64,000 nt of DNA from positions 289,938 through 353,937 of the forward strand of contig CAWDAD010000004.1 of NCBI GenBank assembly GCA_963800235.1. Direction: 5' to 3'. Each line of letters begins with the position of its first letter. The stretch's first letter is position 1. Positions 1-8,357 of the stretch are shown piece after piece. This DNA is from CAVVNP01 sp963800235 (GTDB lineage: Bacteria > Actinomycetota > Acidimicrobiia > Acidimicrobiales > Iamiaceae). The translations under genes were made by a program, and so were the position numbers. A model generated the notes under the pieces. That model was given only the letters and a program-made list of their open reading frames with translations, did not search any database and was not told where the DNA came from.

Positions 1-62
1 CTCGGGAGGCCGACATCGACGAGGCCCTGCAGCAGAAGGAACACGAGCTCCTCGAGGATTGA
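1..62 (+). CDS. frr: Ribosome recycling factor, last 19 codons only
   Basis: Only the 3' end is in the window. Reading from base 3, the peptide READIDEALQQKEHELLED ends at a TGA at 60-62. The pattern of IDEAL, then a charged helix, then KE.ELLE is the usual C-terminus of ribosome recycling factor, which splits post-termination ribosomes with EF-G. The position directly before cdsA fits the frequent pyrH-frr-cdsA order. Too little is present for more than a homology call. Confidence 0.75.
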   Translation, partial: READIDEALQQKEHELLED

Positions 63-106
63 TGCTTCTTCCCGGGAACGCGACTGCAGCGCAGGAGGAC
101 TGACAG

Positions 107-2305
107 GTGGACAACGCTGACGACGATCTGACCGGCGAGTCCACCGAGGGCGTCCGCATCATCGGGGCCGAGGAGGCCGCCGAGGCCATCGAGCGCGGCG
201 ACGTGGTCTCGCGCCGCACCGAGGACCAGCCCAAGTACGGCGACCGGCCGGCCCGCCCGCCGGCGGGGCCCCGCCCGACCCTCCGCTTCCCCCTCGACGC
301 CAGCAGCGATCCCACCCAGATCGAGAAGCCGAGCGTCCGCCCGCCCGAGCCCCGGGTGTCGAAGCCGGTCACGGGCCCGGTCGACATGCCCCACTGGACC
401 GAGCCGGCCACCGGCGAGGTGCCGCGGGTGGTCATCGGTGACGACGACGAGACCGACGACCTCGAGGCGTGGTCGTCCTTCGCCACCTCGACGCCCCGCT
501 GGCGCAACCAGGACGATCCCGATTGGGCCGAGGCCGGCTTCGAGGACCCGTCCGAGCTGGCCGACGAGGACACCCGCATCGGCGCGCTCGACACCAGCGA
601 CCGGCCGAGCGACGAGGAGCTGTTCTCCTTCGACGAGCTCGACGACGTCGGCTTCGAGCCCGAACCCGAACCGGAGCCCGCGCCCCAGACCCACCCGGCC
701 CGGCCACGGCGATCGCTGCTCGGTCGCTTCCTCGACCCCGGCACCAACGAGCCCGACGTGGCGGCAGCGCCCGACGAGCCGGTCGACGAGGAGCCGATGA
801 CGGCTCCCTACGACGACGGCGGCGATCTCGGTCACGAGCAGCCGCTGGGCCTGACCGACGACGAAGCGCCCCTCGCCCCCGCCCCGAGCGACGAGCCGGC
901 CCCCGTCGAGCTCGGGTACGGCCACGAGCCCTTCGACGACGAGCACGACGTCGACGCCGACGAAGAGCCCGAGCCGGTGTTCCCGACCGGTCCGACCGCG
1001 GCGGCCGGCCCCGGGGACGTCGACGTCGACTACCTCGACCTCTCCGACTCGGGCCCCGCCCTCGAGCCCGAGCCCGAGCCCGAGCGCCTCCCGACCGACG
1101 AGCCCGAGGAACCGCACCGCTGGTCGCTGCTGAGCGGCTGGCGGCGGAACGAGCCCGTCGACGAGCCGGCCCCGGTCTTCGAGGACGACGGCCTGGCCGA
1201 CGACGGCTTCGGCGACGAGGTCTTCGAACCGGCGCCCCCGGTCGAGGAGCCCGTCGCCCGCGCCCCCCGCCCCTCGCTCGGGCGCCGGCTGTTCGAGCGG
1301 GAGCCGGTCGAGGAGCCCGAGGAGCCCCTCTACGCCCCCGACCCCGCCGCCCTCCGCGAGTTCGACGACGACCTGGGCGAGAGCCTGGGGCCCGAACCCG
1401 AGCCCGAGCCGGTCCGCCGCCGGATCAGCTCCCGCAACGTCCCGGTCGAGCGTCCCGCCTACGGCGCCGCCCCGGTCGGCGGGGGCGAGCGCAACCTGAC
1501 CGCGGCGGCGGTCGTCGGTGTCGGGTTGGTCGCGGTGGCGCTGCTCGCCACCGCGCTCGGTCCGGTCGTGCTCTGCCTGCTCGTCGCGGCCATCCTCGTG
1601 CTCTGCGCCGGCGAGTACTTCCAGGCGCTGCGCCAGGCCGGCTACGAGCCGGTGGCGCTGGTGGGCCTGGTCACGGTGGGGGCGGCGCCGCTCGCCGCCT
1701 TCTGGCGACCGGGCGTCGGCCTGTACGTGGTGCTGGTGCTCGGGGTGCTGGCCTGCCTCGGGACCTTCGTGGTCGGCGCGGGCGGCCAGGGGCACCTGCT
1801 GGACAGCGTCGCCGTCACGGTGCTCGGCATCGTCTGGATCGGGATCGGCGGCGGGTTCGCCGGGCTGATGCTCGCCGTGAACCACGGCAGCTCCATGGTG
1901 TGGGCGGCGATCATCGCCACCGTCGCCAACGACATCGGGGCCTACGCCACCGGTCGGGCCATCGGCACCAAGTCCTTCTCCGACGTCAGCCCCGGCAAGA
2001 CCGTCGAGGGCGTGGTCGGCGGCGGGGTGGTCACCGTCGTCGCCAGCCTGATGCTGGTCGGCTTCGTGCCGGGCCTGGCCCCGTTCGACTCGGTCGGCCA
2101 CGCCCTGGCCCTCGGCGTCGTGGTGGCGGTCGTGGCGCCCATCGGCGACCTCTGCCAGTCCGCGGTCAAGCGCGACCTCGGCCGCAAGGACATGGGCACC
2201 CTCCTGCCTGGCCACGGCGGTGTGTTCGACCGCTTCGACGCCATGCTCTTCGTGCTGCCGGCGGTGTTCTTCCTGGCCACCCGCCTCGGCATCTTCGGCG
2301 CCTGA
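107..2305 (+). CDS. cdsA: Phosphatidate cytidylyltransferase with long acidic N-terminal extension
   Basis: Makes CDP-diacylglycerol from phosphatidate and CTP at the membrane, the branch point of phospholipid synthesis. The C-terminal part, from about residue 464 to 732, has many hydrophobic helices and carries the CdsA signature at residues 685-711 (S..KR, then KD.G, then GHGG..DR.D). The GTG start at 107 has a strong AGGAGG at 93-98. Family members are usually 260-300 residues; here about 460 residues precede the enzyme, rich in Asp, Glu and Pro and probably disordered. Three EPEPEP-type tracts lie near 184-191, 320-326 and 429-435. Three basic-hydrophobic patches interrupt the acid region (about 200-209, 338-347 and 387-396). 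The enzyme call is firm; the role of the extension is unknown. Confidence 0.93.
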   Translation: MDNADDDLTGESTEGVRIIGAEEAAEAIERGDVVSRRTEDQPKYGDRPARPPAGPRPTLRFPLDASSDPTQIEKPSVRPPEPRVSKPVTGPVDMPHWTEPATGEVPRVVIGDDDETDDLEAWSSFATSTPRWRNQDDPDWAEAGFEDPSELADEDTRIGALDTSDRPSDEELFSFDELDDVGFEPEPEPEPAPQTHPARPRRSLLGRFLDPGTNEPDVAAAPDEPVDEEPMTAPYDDGGDLGHEQPLGLTDDEAPLAPAPSDEPAPVELGYGHEPFDDEHDVDADEEPEPVFPTGPTAAAGPGDVDVDYLDLSDSGPALEPEPEPERLPTDEPEEPHRWSLLSGWRRNEPVDEPAPVFEDDGLADDGFGDEVFEPAPPVEEPVARAPRPSLGRRLFEREPVEEPEEPLYAPDPAALREFDDDLGESLGPEPEPEPVRRRISSRNVPVERPAYGAAPVGGGERNLTAAAVVGVGLVAVALLATALGPVVLCLLVAAILVLCAGEYFQALRQAGYEPVALVGLVTVGAAPLAAFWRPGVGLYVVLVLGVLACLGTFVVGAGGQGHLLDSVAVTVLGIVWIGIGGGFAGLMLAVNHGSSMVWAAIIATVANDIGAYATGRAIGTKSFSDVSPGKTVEGVVGGGVVTVVASLMLVGFVPGLAPFDSVGHALALGVVVAVVAPIGDLCQSAVKRDLGRKDMGTLLPGHGGVFDRFDAMLFVLPAVFFLATRLGIFGA

Positions 2306-2322
2306 CGGGCCCCGGTCACCCG

Positions 2323-3510
2323 GTGGTCACAACCGTCGCCCTGGCCGGCTCGACCGGGTCCATCGGCACCCAGGCCGTCGAGGTGGTCGACGCCGAGCCC
2401 GATCGCTACCGGATCACCGCCCTCGGGGCGAGCGGCGCCCAGGTCGACGCCCTGCTCGACCAGGCCCGCCACGTCCGCCCGGAGGTGGTGGCGGTGGCCG
2501 ACCCGACCCACGCCGAGCGGCTGCGGTCGGAGCTGCCGGGATGCGAGGTCCGGGCCGGGCCCGAGGCCCTGGCGAGCCTCGGCGGCGAGGCCGACGTCTG
2601 CGTGAACGGCGTGGTCGGCTTCGCCGGCCTCGGCGTCACCCTCGCCACCCTCGACGCCGGCCGCCGGCTCGCCCTGGCCAACAAGGAGTCGCTGATCGCG
2701 GCGGGGCCCGTCGTGCAGCGGGCCCGCCGCCGACCCGGCGCCGAGCTGGTGCCGGTCGACAGCGAGCACTGCGCCATCCACCAGTGCCTGCGCAGCGCCG
2801 ATCCGAGCGGGCCGAGCCGGGTCGCCAAGGTGGTGCTGACCGCCAGCGGGGGGCCGTTCCGGGGGCGGACGCGGGCCGAGCTGGCCGAGGTCACCATCGA
2901 CGACGCCCTGGCCCACCCGACCTGGAGCATGGGGCCGAAGATCACCGTCGACTCGAGCACCCTGATGAACAAGGGCCTCGAGGTCATCGAGGCCAACGAG
3001 CTGTTCGGCCGGCCCGCCGGCGAGGCGGGCGCCGCCATCGGCTTCGACGAGATCGAGGTGGTGGTGCACCCGCAGTCGATCGTGCACTCCATGGTCACCT
3101 TCTCCGACGGCGCCACCATCGCCCAGCTGTCCCGGCCCGACATGCGGCTGCCCATCGGCTACGCCCTGGCCTGGCCCGACCGGCTGCCGACGGCCTTCGG
3201 CCCCATCGACTGGGCCGAGCTGGGCCGGCTCGACTTCGAGCCGCCCGACCTCGACGCCTTCCCGTGCCTGCGGCTCGCCTACCAGGCCGGACGGGCGGGG
3301 GAGACCGCCCCGGCGTGGCTGAACGCCGCCAACGAGGTCGCCGTCGCTGCCTTCCTCGACGGGAAGATCCCCTGGATCGCCATCCCTGACGTCCTCGAAG
3401 CCGCCCTCGACCGGCATGATGGGGCGGTGGCCGAGAGCGTCGACGCCGTCATCGACGCCGATCGGCGTGCCCGCTCGCTCACCGGGTCGCTCATCGCGGC
3501 CCGGCCCTGA
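2323..3510 (+). CDS. dxr: 1-deoxy-D-xylulose 5-phosphate reductoisomerase
   Basis: Second enzyme of the MEP isoprenoid pathway: converts DXP to MEP with NADPH and a divalent metal. At 395 residues it has the normal family length. Visible marks are the N-terminal nucleotide-binding GSTGSIG at residues 9-15, LALANKESLIAAG, the metal and substrate region VDSEHCAIHQ, LTASGGPF, and VDSSTLMNKGLEVIEA followed by VHPQSIVHSMV. The GTG at 2323 is chosen because it puts the Rossmann motif at the usual distance from the N-terminus; the frame stays open upstream inside cdsA. Only 17 nt separate it from cdsA, so the two are probably co-transcribed, with rseP and ispG following in pathway-related order. Confidence 0.96.
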   Translation: MVTTVALAGSTGSIGTQAVEVVDAEPDRYRITALGASGAQVDALLDQARHVRPEVVAVADPTHAERLRSELPGCEVRAGPEALASLGGEADVCVNGVVGFAGLGVTLATLDAGRRLALANKESLIAAGPVVQRARRRPGAELVPVDSEHCAIHQCLRSADPSGPSRVAKVVLTASGGPFRGRTRAELAEVTIDDALAHPTWSMGPKITVDSSTLMNKGLEVIEANELFGRPAGEAGAAIGFDEIEVVVHPQSIVHSMVTFSDGATIAQLSRPDMRLPIGYALAWPDRLPTAFGPIDWAELGRLDFEPPDLDAFPCLRLAYQAGRAGETAPAWLNAANEVAVAAFLDGKIPWIAIPDVLEAALDRHDGAVAESVDAVIDADRRARSLTGSLIAARP

Positions 3511-3528
3511 GCCGACAGAGGACCGACG

Positions 3529-4932
3529 ATGACCGACACCGACCTCCGCCCCCCGGCCCCGGACCGGCCGCCGTCGCCGGCCGACCAGGGTGTCCCCGTG
3601 CCGCAGGGCCCGCCGGCCCCCGACGCCCCGTGGCGGCCGGTGCCCCACCCGGGCCTCCGCCTCGCGGGGGTGCTCGCCGGCCTGGTCGTGCTCGGGGTGC
3701 TGGTGCCGTGGGTGCTCGTCGTGATCCTCGGTCTGCTGGTCATGATCTTCCTGCACGAGCTGGGCCACTACGTCATGGCCCGTCGGGCCGACATGAAGGT
3801 CACCGAGTTCTTCCTCGGGTTCGGACCCCGCATCTGGTCGTTCAAGCGGGGCGAGGTCGAGTACGGCCTCAAGGCCATCCCGGCCGGCGCCTACGTGAAG
3901 ATCATCGGGATGACCAACCTCGAGGAGGTCGCCCCCGAGGACGAGGCCCGTGCCTACCGGCAGAAGACCTTCGGGCAGCGGGTCAAGGTGGCGGTGGCCG
4001 GCTCGACCATGCACTTCATGCTGGCGCTGGTCCTGCTGTTCGTGATGCTCACCGTCGTCGGCGCCCCGAACGGCAAGGTCGTGCCGGACACGACCAACTG
4101 GCGCGTCGGCAAGGTGTACCCGGGCAGCGCCGCCCAGCAGGCCGGCATCCGCACCGGTGACCGCCTGCTCACCCTCGACGGGCACGAGGTCGGCTCACTG
4201 TCGGCCATGAGCGACCTGGTGAACCCGCTCAAGGGCAAGCAGGTCACCGTGACCTACGAGCGGGGCGGACAGGTGCGCAGCACCGAGGTGACCCTCCACG
4301 CCTTCGACGTCCCCGCCCAAGGCGGCCAGCCCGCCACCACCAGCTGCTGCCTCGGCGTGGGCCAGCAGACACCACCGTCGGAGCGGGTGAACCCGCTGGT
4401 GGCGGTGCCCCGCACGGTCGAGGGCTTCGGGCAGATCACCAAGCTGTCGGTGCTCGGGCTGGGCAAGGTCTTCAGCCCGAGCGGCCTGTCGAGCTTCGCC
4501 CACCAGGTCGCCGACGCCGGCAACCAGCGCTCGGGCTCCGGCCAGCCGGCCTCCGGGTCGTCGAGCTCGTCCGGGACGGCGTCGGGGCAGAGCAACCACG
4601 ACCTCGAGACCCGGCCGGTGTCCATCATCGGCATCGTCGGGATCGGCTCGCAGATCGGCGCCGACGGGGCGTCGGCGCTCATCGGCTTCTTCGCCCTGGT
4701 CAACATCTTCATCGGCTTCTTCAACCTGATCCCGCTGCTGCCCTTCGACGGCGGCCACGTGGCCATCGCCGTCTACGAGAAGATCCAGGAGGCCCGGCTG
4801 CGCCGGCGGGGCCGGTACTTCGTCGACGCCGCCCGGCTCATGCCGCTCACCTACGTGGTGGTCGGCGTGCTCGGCCTGCTCTTCCTCACCACCGCCTACC
4901 TCGACATCCTGAACCCCATCCGCACCCGGTAG
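3529..4932 (+). CDS. rseP: RseP/Rip1-type site-2 intramembrane zinc metalloprotease (M50)
   Basis: Polytopic membrane protease of 467 residues that cuts substrates such as anti-sigma factors inside the membrane. The first 40 residues are proline-rich and probably cytosolic. The first membrane helix holds the zinc-binding HELGH at residues 76-80. A PDZ domain covers roughly 185-270, followed by a Ser/Gly-rich linker. The second catalytic motif, PFDGGH with its Asp ligand, lies at about 405-410 inside a late membrane segment. The place between dxr and ispG matches that of Rip1 (Rv2869c) in Mycobacterium tuberculosis. ATG start, 18 nt after dxr. The substrate here is unknown. Confidence 0.92.
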   Translation: MTDTDLRPPAPDRPPSPADQGVPVPQGPPAPDAPWRPVPHPGLRLAGVLAGLVVLGVLVPWVLVVILGLLVMIFLHELGHYVMARRADMKVTEFFLGFGPRIWSFKRGEVEYGLKAIPAGAYVKIIGMTNLEEVAPEDEARAYRQKTFGQRVKVAVAGSTMHFMLALVLLFVMLTVVGAPNGKVVPDTTNWRVGKVYPGSAAQQAGIRTGDRLLTLDGHEVGSLSAMSDLVNPLKGKQVTVTYERGGQVRSTEVTLHAFDVPAQGGQPATTSCCLGVGQQTPPSERVNPLVAVPRTVEGFGQITKLSVLGLGKVFSPSGLSSFAHQVADAGNQRSGSGQPASGSSSSSGTASGQSNHDLETRPVSIIGIVGIGSQIGADGASALIGFFALVNIFIGFFNLIPLLPFDGGHVAIAVYEKIQEARLRRRGRYFVDAARLMPLTYVVVGVLGLLFLTTAYLDILNPIRTR

Positions 4933-4976
4933 CGACCGCAGGCCGGCGGCCCCCGGGGAGGCGCGCCGGGCGCTCG

Positions 4977-4982
4977 TAGGCT
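4977..4982 (+). promoter_or_regulatory. -10 hexamer of a probable leaderless ispG transcript
   Basis: TAGGCT lies exactly 6 nt before the GTG start of ispG, and no Shine-Dalgarno sequence is visible between them. Transcription would begin at or next to the start codon. The same spacing recurs throughout the window. No convincing -35 box is seen. Confidence 0.55.
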
Positions 4983-4988
4983 GGGGTC

Positions 4989-6206
4989 GTGGCCTTCACC
5001 CGACGCCCGACCCGCCAGATCGTCCTGCCCCACCCCAGGAACCCGGTGGCGGTGGGCGGTGACGCTCCGGTGACGGTGCAGTCGATGACCACCACCAAGA
5101 CCGCCGACGTCGAGGGCACCCTCCAGCAGATCTACGCCCTCTACGGGGCGGGCGCCGACATCGTGCGCTGCACCTGCAACGACCAGGCGGCGGCCGAGGG
5201 GCTGGCCCAGATCGTGCCCCGCTCCCCGGTGCCGATCGTGGCCGACGTCCACCACCAGCACAAGATGGCCCTCGCCGCCCTCGAGGCCGGCGTGCACTGC
5301 CTGCGGCTGAACCCCGGCAACATCCGCAAGCCCGAGCACATCAAGCTGGTCGCCCAGGAGGCCAAGGCCCGGGGGGTGCCCATCCGGATCGGGGTGAACG
5401 GCGGCTCGCTGCACCCCGACCTCTACGCCAAGTACGGGGACCGGGTGGTCCCGGAGGCCCTGGTCGAGTCGGCGCAGCAGGAGCTGGCCTACTTCGAGGA
5501 GGTCGGCTTCGACGACGTCAAGATCTCGGTCAAGGCGTCGAACGTGCCGCTCATGGTCGAGGCCTACCGTCAGCTGGCCGACGTGACCGACCACCCGCTG
5601 CACCTCGGCGTGACCGAGGCGGGTCCGCCGCCGGCGGGCGTGCTCAAGGCGACCGCCGGCATGGCGACCCTGCTGTGCGAGGGGATCGGTGACACGATCC
5701 GCTACTCGCTGACCGCCGACCCGGTCGAGGAGGCCCGGGCCGGACGGCAGCTGCTCGAGGTGCTCGGCCTGCGGGAGCGCACCGGGCTCGACCTGATCGC
5801 CTGCCCGTCGTGCGGCCGGGCCGAGATCGACGTGATCGAGGTGGCGAACCAGGCCCAGCAGGCGTTCGAGCAGCAGGAGATCCCGATCCAGGTCGCGGTC
5901 ATGGGCTGCGTGGTGAACGGGCCGGGCGAGGCGCGGGAGGCCGATCTCGGCATCGCCGCCGGTCGACACCGGGGCCACCTGTTCGTGAAGGGCCAGGTGG
6001 TCAAGGTCGTGCCCGAGGACGAGATGGTGTCGTCGCTGGTCGAGTGGGCGGCGATCATCGCCGACGACGGGGTCGAGGCGGCGTTGGCCAAGGCCGAGGA
6101 CGGCGCCGCCGACGAGGCCGAGAAGGACCGTCAAGAGCTGCTGGCCGAGCAGGGCGACGACGCCAACGACGCCGGCACCAAGGTCGACCTCATCCGCAAG
6201 CTCTGA
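4989..6206 (+). CDS. ispG: 4-hydroxy-3-methylbut-2-en-1-yl diphosphate synthase (flavodoxin)
   Basis: Late MEP-pathway enzyme: a 4Fe-4S protein that reductively opens MEcPP to HMBPP. The N-terminal half is a TIM barrel (VTVQSMTTTKTADVE near residue 28; HKMALAALEAGVHCLRLNPGN near 91-111). The cluster ligands are visible as Cys272 and Cys275 (ACPSCGR), Cys307 and Glu314 (GCVVNGPGEA). At 405 residues it is slightly long, because of a charged C-terminal tail ending VDLIRKL. The GTG start at 4989 is supported by the -10 hexamer at 4977-4982. The gene has its own likely promoter although it follows rseP by only 56 nt. Confidence 0.96.
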   Translation: MAFTRRPTRQIVLPHPRNPVAVGGDAPVTVQSMTTTKTADVEGTLQQIYALYGAGADIVRCTCNDQAAAEGLAQIVPRSPVPIVADVHHQHKMALAALEAGVHCLRLNPGNIRKPEHIKLVAQEAKARGVPIRIGVNGGSLHPDLYAKYGDRVVPEALVESAQQELAYFEEVGFDDVKISVKASNVPLMVEAYRQLADVTDHPLHLGVTEAGPPPAGVLKATAGMATLLCEGIGDTIRYSLTADPVEEARAGRQLLEVLGLRERTGLDLIACPSCGRAEIDVIEVANQAQQAFEQQEIPIQVAVMGCVVNGPGEAREADLGIAAGRHRGHLFVKGQVVKVVPEDEMVSSLVEWAAIIADDGVEAALAKAEDGAADEAEKDRQELLAEQGDDANDAGTKVDLIRKL

Positions 6207-6241
6207 CCCTCCGGACCGGGCCGGGGCCCGTGTTCTCCAGC

Positions 6242-6287
6242 TTCTCGGGACAAGGAGCGCGTGTCCACGCGGCCCTTGTCCCGAGAA
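6242..6287. repeat. Dispersed palindrome family A, copy 1 (46 nt)
   Basis: Intergenic hairpin between the convergent genes ispG and the PGPGW protein. The outer arms are TTCTCGGGACAAGG (6242-6255) and its exact complement (6274-6287); an inner stem CGCGTG/CACGCG closes a TC loop. Compared with copy 2, the ACATGG/CCATGT pair has become ACAAGG/CCTTGT on both arms, a compensatory change that argues for selection on the folded or palindromic form. It could double as a two-way terminator. Confidence 0.85.
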
Positions 6288-6307
6288 CCGCCGGGGTGGG
6301 GGCGCGC

Positions 6308-6757
6308 TCAGCGCACCACGGCGTAGGCGATGCCGGCCACCACGGCGGTGACGGTGACGAGGGCCAGGGCGGCCTGCACCCAGATCGGTTGCTTGGTCAC
6401 CTCGTCGACCTTGGTCCGGCGGCGGACCGTCCGGAGCAGCCGATCGGCCCAGGCGAACTCCTGGGCCAGCAGTCCGAGCCCGACCAGGATGGCGACGATG
6501 CCGGGACCGGGCAGCACCAGCATGGCCAGCCCGGCCAGCACCAACGCCAGACCGGCCACGATGATGGCGAGCCGGACCACGATGTTGCGGTGGGCGGCGC
6601 GCTCGGACCGCTCCCGGTCGCCGGTGCCGTACTCCGCCTCCAGCGCCGCCGCCCGGAGCCGCTGGCGCATGGTGGCGGCCTCCTGCGGGCTCAGCCCGGC
6701 CCGGGCGGGGTGCTGCAGCGAGGGCCCGGGCGCGGGGTCCGGCCGCTCGTCCTCCAT
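6308..6757 (-). CDS. PGPGW-type small transmembrane protein
   Basis: 149 residues. After a 50-residue charged N-terminal part rich in Arg and Glu, two close hydrophobic helices (about 63-100) contain the LPGPGI turn typical of the PGPGW family, followed by a basic loop and a third helix near the C-terminus. The family has no established function. A CACACT hexamer (6764-6769 read on the minus strand) sits 6 nt before the ATG, as at several other genes here. The 3' end faces ispG across the palindrome at 6242-6287. Confidence 0.75.
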   Translation of the reverse strand: MEDERPDPAPGPSLQHPARAGLSPQEAATMRQRLRAAALEAEYGTGDRERSERAAHRNIVVRLAIIVAGLALVLAGLAMLVLPGPGIVAILVGLGLLAQEFAWADRLLRTVRRRTKVDEVTKQPIWVQAALALVTVTAVVAGIAYAVVR

Positions 6758-6844
6758 CGGTCGAGTGTGGCACGGGGTCCGGACCGGCCGGCCGCCGGAG
6801 CCGCCCGCGCCGCGGTCACGGCGCGGCCGGGGAAGGGCCCCCGG

Positions 6845-7687
6845 CTACCAGTCGAGGTCGAGGGTGGCGCGCATGGCCGCCTCGAAGGCGGCGTCGTCGA
6901 GCTGCCGGCGGGTCGACAGGATCATCTCGGCGTCGTCGCCGACGGGCAGCCGCAGCGGGGGATCGTCGGCCTCCAGGGCGCCGGCGATGGCGATGGCGAC
7001 CGTCTCGGGACCGGGTCGCTCCCGGCCGCCCAGCACCTTCTGGTCGGTGCCCTCGTACTGGCGCCGCAGCTCGTCGTAGGGCGGCCCCTCGCCGTGGCGC
7101 TCGCCGCCCTTCATCCCGGGCGCGATGTAGCCGGGCTCGACGATCACGACCCGGACGCCGAAGTGGCCGACCTCGTAGTGCAGCGCCTCGGACATGGCCT
7201 CGAGGGCGAACTTGCTGGCCGAGTAGGTGGCGCCGAGCGGCGTGCTGATCCTGCCCTGGACCGAGGACACGTTGACGATGGTGCCCCGCTCGCGCTCGCG
7301 CATCCAGGGCAGGTAGGCCTGGGTCAGTCGGAGCGGCCCGAAGAAGTTGGTCTCCATGACCCGGCGGACCACGACGTGGGGGAGCCGCTCGACCGGTCCC
7401 GACTCGGTGACGCCCGCGTTGTTGACCAGCACGTCGACCGCCGGCACCGCCGCCAGCAGGTCGAGCACCGACCCGTCGTCGGTGACGTCGAGCTGCAGGC
7501 GGCGCTCCACGCCCGCCTCGGTCAGGGGCTCGAGGGCCTCGGCCCGGCGGGCGGTGGCGACCACCTCGTAGCCGCGGCGCGCCAGCTCGGCTGCGGTGGC
7601 TCGGCCGACGCCACTGCCGGCGCCGGTGACCAGGGCGACGGGCCGGTCGTCGATGGGCGGAGGAGGGTCGGTCGTCGGCCACCTCAG
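6845..7687 (-). CDS. Short-chain dehydrogenase/reductase (SDR); start uncertain
   Basis: NAD(P)-dependent oxidoreductase of the classical SDR type, about 280 residues; substrate unknown. Visible are the cofactor loop TGAGSGVGRA, NNAG, the catalytic Ser in NVSSVQG and the YSASK pair (Tyr and Lys). The start is odd: the only in-frame candidate is a CTG overlapping the nitroreductase stop (CTGA), at 7687. A GTG at 7682, one base after that stop, would be a natural start, but it lies in another frame; removing one C from a CCC run would join it to IDDRPVALVTG. So this is either a CTG start or a one-base error. It is co-oriented with the nitroreductase upstream. Confidence 0.85.
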   Translation of the reverse strand: MRWPTTDPPPPIDDRPVALVTGAGSGVGRATAAELARRGYEVVATARRAEALEPLTEAGVERRLQLDVTDDGSVLDLLAAVPAVDVLVNNAGVTESGPVERLPHVVVRRVMETNFFGPLRLTQAYLPWMRERERGTIVNVSSVQGRISTPLGATYSASKFALEAMSEALHYEVGHFGVRVVIVEPGYIAPGMKGGERHGEGPPYDELRRQYEGTDQKVLGGRERPGPETVAIAIAGALEADDPPLRLPVGDDAEMILSTRRQLDDAAFEAAMRATLDLDW

Positions 7688-8334
7688 GCCCCCACCGGGT
7701 CGGTGAGCCAGTCGGCCCCCTGGCCCCACGAGTCGACGTAGGCCAGCTCCTCGAGCGGACGGCGCCGGACCGGGCCGTGGTGGCCCTCGGGCCGACCGAC
7801 GGCCAGGGTGGCGGCCAGGAAGACGTCGTCGGGGACGTCGAGCAGCGCCCGCAGCTCGTCCTCGACCAGGGCGTGCCAGATGGTCATGACCCCGCCGTAG
7901 CCGAGGGCGTGCGCCGACAGCAGCAGGTTCTGGCAGGCCGGGTAGACCGACGCCCCCAGGTAGACGTCGTCGCGGTAGCGGAGCATGCCGGCCAGGACCA
8001 CGAGCGGCGTCTCCTCGAAGCGGTCGACGAACCGCTGCATGGTCCTCGCCATGCGGGCCTTGGGCGAGTCGGGGTCGGCACCGGACCCGTGGTCGTACCC
8101 GTCGGCCGCCCGCTTGGTCGCCCACATCTCCCGGAAGCTCGCACCGAGGAGGGCCCGGGCCTCGGTCGCCCTGGGGCCGTCGCGCAGGGCGAGGAACCGG
8201 AAGGGCTGGCGGTTCGAGCCCGACGGCGCCCGGGTGGCGGCGAAGAGCATGGCGGCCACGTCCTCGTCGGGGATCGGGTCGTCGGTGTACCGGCGGATCG
8301 CCCGGGTGGTGCAGAGCCCGTCGTAGAGGTCCAT
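7684..8334 (-). CDS. Nitroreductase-family flavoprotein
   Basis: 216 residues, probably an FMN-dependent oxidoreductase. Family marks are the N-terminal TRAIRRYTDDPIPDE, the FMN-binding RAPSGSNRQPFRF at about residues 38-50, and the C-terminal GYGGVMT segment followed by VGRPEG. Physiological substrate is not deducible. The ATG at 8334 is preceded at 6 nt by a TACGGT hexamer (8341-8346, minus strand), which fits a leaderless transcript. The gene ends in a four-base overlap with the SDR start region, so the two are probably one operon. Confidence 0.88.
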   Translation of the reverse strand: MDLYDGLCTTRAIRRYTDDPIPDEDVAAMLFAATRAPSGSNRQPFRFLALRDGPRATEARALLGASFREMWATKRAADGYDHGSGADPDSPKARMARTMQRFVDRFEETPLVVLAGMLRYRDDVYLGASVYPACQNLLLSAHALGYGGVMTIWHALVEDELRALLDVPDDVFLAATLAVGRPEGHHGPVRRRPLEELAYVDSWGQGADWLTDPVGA

Positions 8335-8357
8335 GCGTCGACCGTACGCGGTGCCGG

